In this document: piece after piece, positions 21,458 through 33,437 of the stretch
Layout of the letters: the number at the start of each line of letters is the position of its first letter
Numbering within the stretch: the stretch's first letter is position 1
Assembly: GCA_032690845.1 (NCBI GenBank)
Contig: CM064423.1
Location: forward strand, 30,092,044-30,156,043
DNA length: 64,000 bases
From: Eleusine coracana subsp. coracana
Lineage: Eukaryota; Streptophyta; Magnoliopsida; Poales; Poaceae
Reading direction: 5' to 3'
Translations under genes and position numbers: made by a program
Notes under the pieces: generated by a model
What the model saw: only the letters and a program-made list of their open reading frames with translations
Database searches by the model: none
What the model was told of the DNA's origin: nothing

Positions 21458-21686
21458 TTGGTATTAGATTCTTCGATCCTTGGAGCCTTAGCGATGAACT
21501 TGACCTCGGCTATGGTTGTGCGGCTTGTCTTCGCGTAAAATCCTGAGTGCCTTGAGTCTCGAGTTGGAATCATGGTGGCGACGGCGAGGATTGGTCTCGA
21601 TTTTGAGTTTCGTGGCTTGTCTGTGAGTAAAATCCCTTGGATCGACCTCCAATCCAGGCGGCGGTAGACTGAGTTGAGCAGAGTTT

Positions 21687-22516
21687 TTGGGGAGGATTTG
21701 TTTCAAACCGATCTGCTTAGCTGGTGGCGATTGGTCGATGACTCATACTCTGCATCCTCTTGTGAGGCAACCGACGGGTGCTGTTGGTGGATCCGGAGTT
21801 CATCCAGGCATGGCAACAGGTATTCCCATAGGTGAATCTGGTGACAACCTCTCCAAGGAAGGTATTCGGGTTGATGCTGGGGCTAATCAGGCGGTGCTAT
21901 CAATCACGAACTCTGAAGAAGTGGTAGACCTCAAGTCTAGGGTGAGAAACGTTGATGACCAAACAATTAAGAATAAATTTACTATACCTATCATTGATGA
22001 TCTGTTCGATGAATTATGTGATGCAAAGTACTTCTCTAGCCTAGATATGAGGATGAATGAAATGGATGATCCTAAGACAACTTTCAGTACCCATTTTGGC
22101 CATTATGAGTTTTTGGTTATGCCTTTTGGTCTGACTAACGCACCTGCCATGTTTCAATCTATGATTAACTCCATCTTTCAACCATACCTCTGGAAATTTG
22201 TTTTGGTTTTTTTCGATGATATCTTGGTGTACATCAAAACGCTTGAGGAGCATAAACATCATTTATCCTTGGTGCTAGCATTTATGAAGCAGCACAAGCT
22301 ATCTGCCAAAAGAAACAAATGTGCTTTTGTTTTTCAATAGATATCTTATCTTGGTCATGTGATTACGGGTAAGGGCCTCTCTACTGATCTTGCCAAGATT
22401 TATGCAGTACAAACTTGGTCAACTCCCAAAAATGTCACTCAGTTAAGAGGCGTCCTTGGCTTGGCTAGTTACTACCGACAATTTGTCAAAAATTTTGGAC
22501 TCATATGCAGACCACT
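21687..22516 (+). pseudogene. Chromovirus gag remnant fused to truncated reverse transcriptase
   Basis: The first roughly 85 codons are Gly/Val-rich with no clear motif. From about 21960 the frame shows RT: K-N-K-F-T-I-P-I-I-D-D-L, then F-S-S-L-D-M-R, then P-F-G-L-T-N-A-P, then F-F-D-D-I-L-V-Y with catalytic Asp-Asp at codons 22215-22220. The Y-H-Q-I motif expected after the first catalytic Asp is deleted, TAG at 22338-22340 interrupts the thumb, and the upstream protease is absent. The product would be inactive. Confidence 0.7.
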
Positions 22517-23488
22517 ATTCATTGATAACATCTACAAGCTTCATAGCCTCCCTGTTGCCATGGTCTCTAACAGAGATAGGATTTTTGCTGGTGAGTTTTG
22601 GCAAGCAATATTTAAAGGTCTCAAATTTTCCCTCAGATTCAGTTTCTGCTTATCACCCTCAAACTGATGGTCAAATAGAACGAGTAAACCAACAACCAAT
22701 GCATGGAGTCATATCACAGACGCATGGCATTTACTGAACCAAGGAGATGGTTTTACTCGCTACCGTTGGCTGAGTGGTGGTAGAACACCAATTATCATAC
22801 ATCCCTTAAATGTTCACCATTTGAAGCTCTTTATGATTATGTTCCACCCATGATCAGTGAAATAGCTATACCTGGTCGTTCTGCTGGGGAATTCCTTTCT
22901 GAGAAACAGGAAATGATTAATCACCTCAAGGAGAATTTGGCCCAAGCACAGGCAAGGATGAAAAAGTGTGTTGATGCCAAGCGCACTGAACGTTCCTTCA
23001 ATGCGGGCGATTTTTTGTACCTCAAGATGCAACCCTACAGACAAGCAATCTTTGGACAAAGAATAGCTCTCAAACTAACAACAAAATACTATGGGTCATT
23101 TCTGATTACTACAAAAAGTTGGAGCTATCACTTACAAGCTTCAGTTACCGGACTCAGCTAAAATCCACCCGGTGTTCCATGTTAGCCAACTCAAACGACA
23201 CGTGGGATCCCATGTTGTTCCAAGTATGGATTTACCACTCATTGATCAACATGACAAGATAAAGTTCGCTCCAACTATGGTGTTGTAGACCAGAGCCATT
23301 CCTAGGAACAATCTACCTGTCTCTCAATGGGACATTCAATAGGAGAACTGTCCACTTATAGAAGTAACCTAGGAAGAATATCCTTTCATCAAGACGACAT
23401 TTCCTGCATTCTATCACCAAACTATCAGCGAATGGTACCCTGACGGCATCTGGGAACCACTTGAGGACAAGTGCGATTTCATGGAGGA
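22517..23488 (+). pseudogene. Chromovirus integrase C-terminal half and chromodomain-like end
   Basis: The sequence jumps from RT thumb directly into integrase (F-I-D-N-I-Y-K-L-H, then S-N-R-D-R-I-F, the second catalytic Asp region). Frames then shift through T-D-G-Q-I-E-R-V-N (22665-22692), which contains the third catalytic Glu, and through A-R-M-K-K-C-V-D-A-K-R and G-D-F-L-Y-L-K. Further on Q-W-D-I-Q, then E-E-Y-P-F-I-K fits the tail of a chromodomain. Multiple frameshifts and stops are present; the large join at about 22517 removed RNase H and the integrase N-terminus. Confidence 0.65.
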
Positions 23489-23498
23489 GGGATCGTCA

Positions 23499-23796
23499 TG
23501 ACCAAGTCGTGGTTCCACTGTTAATTTTTATTATTACTTTTACTTTTACTATTACTATTGTCGGGTTTGTAATAGTTTATTACCGGGTCGTGGTCGGTAT
23601 AAAGCTAGCTTGCGTGTAAGGAAGACCAAGTCATTTTGTATCTGAAAACTAATCCTCAAATAGGGTTGTCCAAACATTCCTCGATTCATAACATAGAATC
23701 TCCAGTGAAATCCCCAGCAATTGCTTGATCTCCCCTCTGATTTTCGCTCTGATTATAGCTGTAGAGGCCAAACCTTCCATCTGCTTACTACATTTT
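23499..23796 (+). repeat. 3' LTR of the chromovirus, truncated or nearly complete
   Basis: It begins TGACCAAGTCG after the purine tract GGAGGAGGGATCG. CTACA at 23788-23792 could be its end (about 294 bp); alternatively a few bases more lie after 57343. It contains a T/A-rich microsatellite-like stretch (23521-23558) and a GTATAAAGC TATA-like motif (23597-23605). Confidence 0.5.
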
Positions 23797-25433
23797 TGTC
23801 ACACCTGGTTCCAACCATCAAAACTGAATGCATTTGTATGCGTGCCCAGGATCAATTTTCACACACACTCACACACAGGACAATTATTGTAATAAAAGAA
23901 CAATATCTTTATCAAATAGATAATATTATTATAAGAGGGACCCATAGGTCAAGGAAAATATTACATTGTAGGAGAATAACTACGCGTGGGCGTCCTTCAG
24001 TTCCCACAGGAAGTCAACCGGAAGACTGCATGCCTAGTCTCCTCCATCCTCTTTATAGTTGCACCATCTTCTCCTATAGTTGAGCAGCAACGAGGAATAT
24101 AGTAAGGGTGTTTACATGCGGTACTTAGCAAGTGGGGGAAAGAGATGACATAAGGCCATAGACAAGAAAGGCTCATTGGAGTCTATTGCTTAAAGCCAAG
24201 TTTATTTCACAACTTTGCAAAGCATCCTATTAACTATGTGAGTTCATCCCAACCATTTATCCACAAGGTGCTATCCAAACCAAGTCTAACATCATCCACC
24301 ATTAACAATAACCACTAATCAAGTGAGAATCCATGCCGCTCTTGACCATGAGCACGACTATCATGATAGCTTTTAATCTGCAGAGGTTGTACACATTCCC
24401 CACGAGAAGCGATTTCATCCCTTGTTTCCAGGTGACTAAGTCTCCATCCTGTTGTGTCGGCCAAGCACTTGCACACTTCCTTTGGTGTGTGGCCAGGAGA
24501 TCAATTCAAGGCATTTCAATGGCTTCCTCTAGCTTGTGCATGCCCATAGTGGTTTCACCCATCGGGAAGTAAAACCCTTAACCTGAAAGGCCCCTTCTTG
24601 AGCTAGATGGTTCAGGGATTCTGTTCCTTCACCACACCTCTCGATGAGACTACCGCTAAAACCCCGACTATAGTCTCCACCATCTTCACACGCACTAGTT
24701 GGTCTCCATCGCATACTGTGCCAGGTCGTGCCCATAACTTGGCTCGTGGTTGTACGGTTCACATGGGTTACCGGTCTAACAATCGGTCCTTAACATGACT
24801 CAAATGATAAAACACACCAGGGGACTACCGGTAAAACCCCGGCCATAGACTCCAAACTGCCGGTAAAACCCCGGCCACAATTCCCATATCAATCACCCAT
24901 ATCCTAAGTCATGTGGCCAATAAAATTACCATTCAATCCATGAAGTAATATAGCCATTAATCAAGATTAAAATTAACCCAACATCCCACAAGCAAACTAA
25001 GCATGTCTACCCATGAACAACTAAACTTCTAGTTCAAGGCGACAAGGAATGATAAGGCAATAACTAGTAAACCCTAACAATAGGTAACCATTCATTTGAT
25101 ACAAGCATGCAGTTTTGAAATAAAACATTCACAAATAGGAGCAAGATGCATAAAGGACACTTGCCTTCGTCCTGTAGAAATTGTTGCTCAAGCACTTCAA
25201 ACTCTTGAACCTGAATCCTGAAGGTCCTCGTAAGACGGTCCTTGAGTGTATTCGGCTTTACACATAACAATATCGATACAAGCAAATACATACAAATCAA
25301 TACATAGCAATGCAAAAGTGCAAAACAATATGAGAATGCCATGAATGCATAGGTTATGCTTCTACGAGAATTTTGGCGCAAGAATCACTTAAATCGGAGT
25401 TATGAGTAAGAAGTTATGCTAGTTTGAAGTTCT

Positions 25434-25735
25434 AGGGCTAAAGTAGTAAAAACAGATAGGTTTAGGGACCTAATAGTAATTTTGGAACAATACAGGGACT
25501 ACATTGTAAAATATCATGGTGAAAATATAAGTTGTGAAAAGTTCAGGGACTAAAATATAATTTATTAAAAGCTTAAGGGCCTAAGTGTAAAAAGATAGGA
25601 CTAAAATAGAATTAAACAAATACATGATCGTTTCTAAAAATTACAGGGCTAAAATATTATTTAGGAAAAGTATAAGGGCCTTTCCACAAAAATACAATGC
25701 TGAAAATAATTAAATACAAGCTCATGGGCCTAAAT
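25434..25735 (+). repeat. Phased AGGGACTAAA-like motif array in LTR G
   Basis: Variants of AGGG(A/C)CTAAA start at 25434, 25464, 25494, 25545, 25576, 25597 (AGGACTAAAA), 25645, 25675 and about 25726. Spacings are 30, 30, 51, 31, 21, 48, 30 and about 51, close to whole multiples of 10 bp. The intervening sequence is A/T-rich and not itself repeated. Confidence 0.6.
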
Positions 25736-26425
25736 ATGAATTAATAAGGGTCTACAGAAAAACCCTAAAATCCATGGGCTCTGTCGACCCATGGTCCCCT
25801 TGTCCACGGTGGACCGATTACATACCTGACTTATTGGATCGAGATCCATTGACCAGAAATAGAGGGCGGTGATGCTGCCATCGGCAACCATTCAAGGCGG
25901 CACTCTGGTGGTCGGATTCCGGTCAGGAGGGTCTCTAGAGGGAGAGGGGGACACGAGGAACTCACCCAGGGGGTCGCACACAAGGATTAGAGGTTGAGGA
26001 GGGGTTCGCGTCAAGGGTCAGCAGGTCATGGGGGTTTGGCGATGGCGAGGAGGAGTCCGGTGGCGTTGGCTTCATCGGGGATGTGGCTTCACCTGTGATG
26101 CACGACGAAGGGTTAAGTGGGGCGAGGTGCGTCGAGGAGGCTGAATTGTGGCAGGGGGGCGGGGCGGGGCAGCACTTACCGTCGGCCAGGTAGAAACAGA
26201 AGTCACGACGGCTTTGGACAAGGCGGGGCAAGTCTCGAGCGTGGGGGAGAGGGGAAAGGGTTCAGGGAGCATCGAGGACCCAAATTTTATAGAGGGAAGG
26301 CTTGATGCAGGGCCATTTGCCGATGAAGCCGCGCTCTTTCCAAAAACGCGTCGGCAGCGAAAATTCAGTAGTGTGGGAGGGGGGGGGGGGGGGGGAGGGG
26401 AAGGGGAGAAAAGGCGGAAAGGGAA

Positions 26426-27360
26426 TGTTGGAATTTGGCCTATTTTGAAATGACCCATTCAGGAGTAATTCCAAAGCAATAAATGGCTGTTGGTTTCAGT
26501 ACCACCTTGCTACTCTGCAGTGGTCCACACCAACTGAAATAGCAGCACTCTTGTCCATTGCTGAATAAAAAAAAGCATTGAAAGAAAAAGAGCATTGCTA
26601 TGAGTACACATGCACGCACGCGCGCGCACATACGCGGCTTTTCGCGTGTTGTCCCACATGACTTGTGACTTGCGACGCGCGACCGTGGCGTGGCGTGGCC
26701 GAGAGTCTAAGTAATTTTTGCCACTCGTATCCTACATAATGTGAACTATTTTGTACTAATAAAGAGGATTAATAAATGGTTAATGCTATAATTAGAGTTA
26801 ATAGGCCAGCCAAGCTATCGACTGCTAATTAGTGGGCACAATCAAGTAGGAAACGGCTCCTAGAGAGCAGCCGTGCCTATACTAGGCCCTGGAGACGTCC
26901 AGGTTTCCATACAACGAAAATCTCCATCCATTCTTCTTTCTTCTATCCCTCCGGAAAGCTGTGCTGTGGTGCTGAGCTGCTCCAATCTCGCCGGCCCTAT
27001 TCCTTGGCATGCACCAAGGATAGGGTGAGCGGTACCTCCGAGCTGTTGCCGCCGTGAAGCCTGCACGAGGGGCGGCAATAAGATTTTTGGGCAGCGCATC
27101 TGCGTGACCGCTCGAGACTGATCCGCGATGATCTATGCTTCCTCATCGATGAGCTACCACGTCTACATCGACGGTTTGCTTCGTCTATAATTTGCGCTTT
27201 TTTAAGCGCCGACAAACCCAATGTGAGTTCTAATGGCTCCCCTGGTTTTTATTGCATTGCTCTGCCTGCTCCATGTGTTAGTTAGCATCTCATGTTTTAA
27301 TGTCTATGAAATTTGCCTAAAACAAAAGCTGGAAATAGAATAACACACATATTTCCAGCA
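26426..27360 (+). repeat. 5' LTR of copia D
   Basis: It begins TGTTGGAATTTGGCC and ends ATTTCCAGCA, and aligns over its whole length with 55856-56794. It has a CACG/CGCG-rich microsatellite (26609-26636) and a CCTATACTAGG TATA-like site (26876-26886), which in the other copy is CCTATATTAGG. Confidence 0.85.
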
Positions 27361-27402
27361 ATCTAGAAACCTTATTGTTGTGTTTATTCTATTATTCTAG
27401 CA

Positions 27403-28200
27403 ATGGCTGGTGCTTCGGATGCAATGAAACCTGAGAGGTTTGGCGGTGGTGAAAATTTCCGTCATGGGCAGACTAAAGTCAAATTTTGGCTTATGTCAAT
27501 GGGATTGTGGTGGGTGATCCACCTAGTGATGCCATTCACGGTTCAGCAGACCACTGCTTTTCCCATAATGTGCAATTCGGCGCTTGTCTGCATCTTGACC
27601 CTTTTAGGGGATAATATGTATGATGTGTATATGATTTATACCGATCCTACTGAGTTATGGGATGCACTTGAGCGCAAATATGCCATCTCTGAAGTTGGTT
27701 GCCTTCTGTACACGTGTGAGCAACTCTTTGACTTCAGCATTGATGCTGCAAAGTCAATAGTGTCTCAAGCTCACCAGTTATAGTTTTTGGCCAGAGAGAT
27801 TGTAAGTTTGGGATGTCCTCTGCCTGATCGAGTTGTGGCAGCGGGCATTATTGCCAAACTCCTTGGCACATGGAGAGATTTTGCCACGAGCCTGAAACAC
27901 AAGAGGGAAGATATCTCAACTAAGAATGAGATTATAGCCCTCGATGTGGAAGAAAAGGCAAGGGCTAAAGATGCTCCAAGCACTTTTGCCGCCGCAGAGA
28001 ATGGTGCTAGTGCAAATGTTGTAGTTGAAAATAAAAATTACTATAACAAGAACTAGGGTAAAATGAGGCTGGTGGTAAACCTAAGAAAACCAGTAACTTC
28101 AAGAAGAACAATGCGAAAAAGGACAACAGAGCATGTTATGTGTGTGGCAAACCAAGGCATCTTACAAAAGATTGTCGCCACCGCAAAAACAATTCTGATG
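27403..28200 (+). pseudogene. Copia D gag with zinc knuckle
   Basis: The ATG at 27403 opens a Gag with the N-terminal K-F-W-L-M-S-M-G-L-W-W motif and a D-P-T-E-L-W-D-A-L-E-R-K-Y segment typical of copia Gag. TAG at 27781-27783 interrupts it and the same frame continues (27787-28056) to another stop. A CCHC zinc knuckle (C-x2-C-x4-H-x4-C) is encoded near 28132-28175 in another frame. Gag forms the particle and binds RNA; this copy cannot make a full protein. Confidence 0.8.
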
Positions 28201-28314
28201 GACATTAGAAGAAGGCTGTCAACGTGACCATTGGCAAAAACAACGGTGATGACACCAATCCATCCGGGTATGGTAATTTACCATTTGTTTTTTAGCTATT
28301 CAATGTTTAGATTG

Positions 28315-29687
28315 GTGGGTTGATACGTGTGCCAATGTTCAGGTGTGTTCTGATTTGTCTATATTCTCTTCTTACCAGGGAACGTGGTCCTTCTCTATCT
28401 TGATGGGAAACGGATCAGCTGCTTCTATTCTTGGTATTAGTACGGTCGAAATGAAGCTCACTTCAGGGAAGACTGTCCTTTTGAAGAACGTGCAATATGC
28501 TCCTACAATAAACAAGAACCTAATTAGTGTTTCTTTGTTGTGTGAGGATGGTTATAAGTTGGTGTTTGAGTCAAATAAAGTTGTAATGTCCAAGTTTGGA
28601 AACTTTGTTGGCAAAGGCTATGTAAGCGGAGACTTGTTCCACCTGAATACTTCTAATTATTTTTATAATCTAAATGTTGCATCCATGATTAATAAAATTA
28701 GCGAGGCCGATGTGTGGCACTCACATTTTTGTCCAATTGGGTTTGGCACCATTGCTAGAATGTCCAGATTAGAGCTTGTTCCTAAGTTTAATATTGTCAA
28801 AGGATCAAAGTGCTAGTTTTGTGTGCATGCAAAACAACCTCAAAAACCATTTCAAAGCTTAGAGGAAAAAAAGAAACTTGGCACCATTAGATCTTATTCA
28901 TTCTGATTTGTGTGAAATGAATGGATTGTTGACAAGAGGATGCAAGAGATATTTCATGACTTTTATTGATGGTTCTACTCGTTTTTGCTATATTTACTTG
29001 TTGAAAACTAAAGATGAAGCTTTATATTACTTTAAGATTTATAAGGCCCACGTTGAGAACCAACTTGAGAGGAAAATCAAACGATTATGCGATGATCATG
29101 GAGGAGAGTATACCTCAAATGATTTCTCTCAATTCTGTGTTGAACATGGTATTATCCATGAAGTGACACCACCATATTCACCTCAAGCGAATGGGGTAGA
29201 TGTGAGAAAAAACCAAACTCTAACAGATTTGGTGAATGCCATATTAGAGAGCGCCGGCATGCCCTATGAATGGTGGGAGGAAGCTATCTTGATAGCTAAT
29301 TTTATCCTAAACAGGGTAGTGACAAAAAACAGAGAAGTCACTCTCTATGAGGGATGGAATGAGAGAAAACCCAATGTTAATTTCTTGAGGACTTGGGGCT
29401 GTCTGGCGAAGGTTAATTTACCCGAGCCGAAGAAGAGAAAGCTTGGACGCAAAACAGTAGATTGTGCATTTTTGGGATATGCACATGACAGCACAACCTA
29501 TAGATTCTTAGTAGTTAAATCTACTCTTGAACAAATGTGAATACTATCATGGAGCCAAGAGATGCTTCATTATTTGAGAATATATTTCCTATGAGAGCGG
29601 CAGGTAGCACTTCTCAGAGTGAGAATTATTATGCTCCTGAGGAATATACACCACCATGTGAAACAAACGATGAATTATATGCACCAT
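28315..29687 (+). pseudogene. Copia D protease, pre-integrase and integrase
   Basis: W-W-V-D-T-C-A marks the protease active site with the usual Gly replaced by Cys. The GAG-pre-integrase region (W-H-S-H-F at about 28713) follows, then integrase with the first catalytic Asp in H-S-D-L-C (about 28898) and the second in D-D-H-G-G-E-Y. In the third motif the Glu position reads Val (G-V-D-V-R-K-N, about 29190-29210), so integrase would be dead. A stop at 28814-28816 and the jump near 28870 separate the pieces, and 29540 ends the frame. The linker to reverse transcriptase runs to 29687, where E2 is inserted. Confidence 0.8.
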
Positions 29688-31090
29688 TGTTGACGATCGT
29701 TAAATATCATTTCCAACCATTACTATTACTCAAAAATAAAGGAGGATTCAATATTCCCACCATGCATGTTAGCTAGTAATAATCAAATTCCACTTGTCCT
29801 TGGAGATGTATGTGCATGCAGGGATTATATACAAAATGAGTGGAGGAATGCCCCATGATCCGTGATAATACCATTCCAGCCAATAGGAGAGCGACAACTG
29901 GACATCACACGGATCTATCAAGGGAGAAAGCACACCTTTGGCCAATCAGAGCCCGCTAACAGGGATTCGCATAGATCAAATAGCCCACCTACATAACCAA
30001 ACTGACATACAAAAGGCCTAAGCCGTGGAGGAGCAAAGGGGGGCCACCCACCAGTGTGCTAGAGCAGCCGGGGGGCCACTGGGCCCCACCCCTGTTCGGC
30101 CGAACAGGCCCAGGGAGCAGGCCCAGTGGGGCCCAGCTTCCTCAGTCGGTTCCCCACCAACTCCCCAAAGATGGTTGTCCCCCTTAGGACGGGAGTTACT
30201 GACCTCAGAACCGCCTTTGGACCCCTATATAAGGAGGGGAGTGCCTCCACTCTCAACACACACCAAGAAGAATCCATTCTCTAGCATTACACTTAGTCTC
30301 TAGGTCCTAGTAGTTTGTAGGAGAGAGGAGAGCTGTCTTGAGGTCCTCGACCTAGTCTTGGAGAGCCATCAAAGTTATGCATGTTATAGTACTGGACTTG
30401 TTGATCCATCGTGTCAAGGTTAGGTGTACTCTTATTCTAGACTTGGTGATCCGAAGGGTCAAATTCCCATGGAGATTGAGAGTATTGTTTAGCAATGTAA
30501 ACGTGGTGCTTAGATTGGTAAATAGCTATGAGTATTTGCATGCCTCCATGAATAGGATTAACTTTAGGACTAGCATAGGGACTTGATAGCCCTAGTGTCA
30601 CGTGTCTTAGTATAGAATTAACCTGTAGGGGGTGACAGCACTGCTGTACTTAATCCTCCCTATTCTGGCTTAACATACGATGTAGGCTTGTATGTGTTGC
30701 ATGTATTTAACCTATAGACATGAATATAGAAGTACACAAGGATCTAGTTTGACTCCTCTTTAACCCACTTAACCTAGGCTTTGTGTTAATGTTAGGTTGG
30801 ATTGTTCTATGTCACCTACCCATATCTTTATTATCCTTACCCCGGTTTAGACTTTGGTATATTATTAGTTATATGGTTATGAACATACTATCTATTGACC
30901 GCCGCCCTCCCTTGGGAGAACTATAAATGACAGCCATTTGAGTAATCGAGTGGTGAAATGCTACAACGGGATGTCCGTGCGCTTGCGGATTTAACTTGCC
31001 TACACTAACCATCTATTGAGTTTTACCAACAAGTAGTTCTGGCACCTTGCCCACGTCTATTTATTTGGTGTGACTTAGCAGATGTCAACA
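29688..31090 (+). repeat. 5' LTR of E2
   Basis: TGTTGACGATCG to GATGTCAACA. It carries the best E-family palindrome, CCTGTTCGGCCGAACAGG (30091-30108, a perfect 18-bp palindrome), 117 bp before TATATAAG (30226-30233). Compared with the 3' LTR it lacks about 330 bp, mostly a 45-bp tandem repeat array (see 50944-51150); the join is near 30370. Confidence 0.85.
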
Positions 31091-31098
31091 AGCATTTC

Positions 31099-31115
31099 TG
31101 GCCTCATTGGCGAGG
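31099..31115 (+). other. Degenerate primer-binding site of E2
   Basis: TGGCCTCATTGGCGAGG, 8 bp after the LTR, is an eroded form of the tRNA-Asp-complementary site seen intact in element A (36362); 12 of 17 bases agree. Position after the LTR supports the call more than the sequence does. Confidence 0.5.
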
Positions 31116-31208
31116 AAGGCACTGGTTAAAAGAAAATCACCAACTGTTCGTAATTATATTTCTATTAATGACCATTGTCTAGATAGGATTACCTTTTCTT
31201 TGTTTTCT

Positions 31209-32330
31209 CTTCATGTGAAAACAGGGTAGTTTACTGCTGGCCTTGACCTATCGAAGAAATACATCAAGAATCTGGAAGTAATCTTGAGAAGAGCACAATC
31301 TCGAGTCATCCATTCCCAACATACCTCGACAGTCATGCCGGACACATCCGCACCATCAAGCTCAACATCACTAACCAAAAGGGTGTTTTGTGAGTTCTCC
31401 GCTGCTAGTGTAGAAGGCGTGGCTTCAGGGCCAATTGTCAGCACTAGAGACAGAAACTTCAGACCCATAACCGGCCTAATCTACATGGTGTAGGCCAATC
31501 TATTCAATGGAAAGGCCAATGAGGACGCAAATGCTCACCTTCAATGATTCTTAGAAAGGTGCAAAACTTTATCCATCAAAGGAGTCACTCAAAATATCAT
31601 CAGGCTTCGTCTGTTCTATGACAAATATTTTATGGGTGACTAGAAAAGTTACTACATATCATTCCTGAAGAAATTCTCCCCGATATGCAACATTCGTACC
31701 ATTCGTGGGGAGATTTCAAACTTCTGGCAAGCACAAGAAAAATCCATTCCGAAAGCCTCGGAGAAGCTTCAAGAGTGTATGGCAAAATACCCTGATCATG
31801 GAATGGATGATTGACTGATTTTGTTCACCTTCTACAATGTGCTGACCTCAGAAGCCCGTGATAGTCTTGATGTTGCTGCCAAAGGATCCATCTTCTCACT
31901 TACCACCACTGAAGCAACAACATTAGTGGACAAGATAGCTTCTAGGAAAGGGTGCAATGAAGATTGTCTCCAACCCAGCCAGAGAAATGAGCACACCAAC
32001 ACAGAAATTGAGATGCTCAATGCTAAGTTGGACCTCCTCATGAAGGGTATGGATGAAGACTCCAAGGAAGAGAAAATGGATGACACAACTCACACCGAAA
32101 ACTCACACATGAAGCATGAAGTCAACGGTAATATAGGACAGTCAGGGGATGACCACCCTGGGACACAAGAGGACGTGTCGTACAACCCCGACCAGAGTCA
32201 TCTAGAAGGAGGCCAAGGGTGGAGACAACGCCCTTATCATCATGGAGGAAAGAAGCCATCCAACACCACAACAGAAGGAAGACACCCGGGGAAGAGGCTT
32301 CGCACAAGTGCTATGAAAAGGCAGTCATAA
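31209..32330 (+). pseudogene. Gag of E2 (Athila-like Ty3/gypsy)
   Basis: All recognisable parts lie in one frame with in-frame stops (31491, about 31543, 31641 and 31813) but without frameshift. Visible parts: F-N-G-K-A-N-E-D-A-N-A-H-L followed by F-L-E-R-C (capsid core); F-Y-N-V-L-T-S-E-A-R-D-S-L-D and a S-L-T-T-T-E-A-T region typical of Athila-type Gag; then an acidic tail. A zinc knuckle is not seen. It would form the particle core. The protease that follows in E1 is deleted here. Confidence 0.75.
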
Positions 32331-32384
32331 TGCCAACGTGAGAAGTCGTCTGCATCCTCATTTCTGGGATCAGGCATCGTGTCA

Positions 32385-33222
32385 CCGAGCTAACATGCAA
32401 TGGAGAAATGTCCTGCTTGTCGGACTTTAAAAAAATTGGTGAGCCCTTGCCAAAGGTAAATTGGTACTTATCTCATATTTGATTTCTCAACTCTTTGCAC
32501 ATTTGAATTTTCCAACTTTTGGGATTTTTCAAGTTTGCACTTGCATTTGCATATTTGGATTTCACACACTTGCATGTTGGAATTAATTCTAACCTCTTTC
32601 ATTCTTTCAAAAAATTTTGAAAATAGGTTTTGGTTTAACCTTTGGAAAAATATTTTTTTAAGCAAAACTTTTGTCGAAACTTTGGACATAACCCTAGTAG
32701 CTTAAGAAATATAGCTGCTAGGGAGTTGTGGGCAAAAGTGGGGGACCAGGGGGACCCACCCATGTTCGGCCGAACCCCCATGTTCGGCCGAAGGGGTGTG
32801 GGCCCCACTGATCTTGGCATTTGCCAAAGGTTGGTTTTCGCCCCCTACTAGCTGTTTTTGACTGTTAGGAATTTTTCCTATAAATTGAGTACCCGAGGGA
32901 GAGAGTTCTACCATCCAAAGTCAATTTCTCATGTCACTCCCCCTCCACTCCTTTGCTCTTGTGCTCTCACATCGCTTCTCCAAAGTTGCCATTTTGAAAA
33001 CCACCAAAAGTATTTCCCTTTTCAAAGATTGCTTTATGGTGGATTGTTCAAGTTCTTTGACAATCTTGGCAAGTGCAACATGGCCAGTGAATTTTATTTA
33101 GCTAACACATAACCCGTGTTCGAGTTGTTCTTGTGTTTTTGCTTAAGTGGTGCAGGTGAAGAAAGCTAAGGCTTTGATGTAGCGAGTGACACACTTGAGT
33201 TCGTACCGTTCACACGGTAGCT
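32385..33222 (+). promoter_or_regulatory. Spacer with internal promoter module before ORF2 (E2)
   Basis: Two E-type palindromes, GTTCGGCCGAAC (32764-32775) and TTCGGCCGAA (32783-32792), lie 86 bp before TATAAATT (32879-32886). A pyrimidine-rich leader follows and a GTGGTGCAG acceptor-like site lies at about 33148-33156, shortly before the ORF2 start. The layout copies that of the E LTR (palindrome, about 90-120 bp, TATA). Promoter activity is inferred. Confidence 0.55.
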
Positions 33223-33437
33223 TGTTGGCACTTCCCCAGTGCCCCATTTATATGTGAATATTACCCCAATTAGAGCATAATTGATACTAATTTGGGCCAT
33301 TTACCCGTGATATTGTTTGTATATTTGTATATGCATTGTTTTGGAGTTTTATTGCAAAAATAGGTAAAATTGGTGATTGAAGTGGTGATGGAGAGGACAG
33401 GAGTCCAGAACCGACGAAAAGCACTGAAGAAGCCTAG

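Larger units (their letters stand above)
21458..23796 (+). mobile_element. Defective chromovirus (Reina-like Ty3/gypsy)
   Basis: A Met-type primer site variant TTGGTATTAGATTC (21458-21471) is followed by a short gag-like region, part of reverse transcriptase, the later part of integrase and a chromodomain-like end, then a purine tract and a short LTR from 23499. Short LTR, Met primer site and C-terminal chromodomain point to the Reina group of chromoviruses. Protease, the start of RT, RNase H and the start of integrase are missing. Its 3' LTR is cut at 23796 by solo LTR G; the sequence after 57343 may hold its last bases and flank. Confidence 0.65.

Noticed and set aside
26381..26400. Long G run as a possible G-quadruplex regulator
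   Set aside because: A single homopolymer tract in a solo LTR. Its length may be affected by sequencing or assembly, and nothing nearby suggests a gene under its control.
25962..26474. Several overlapping open frames of 60-130 codons on both strands
   Set aside because: They lie in the GC-rich part of solo LTR G, overlap in many frames and include translated G runs. Open frames are expected there by composition.
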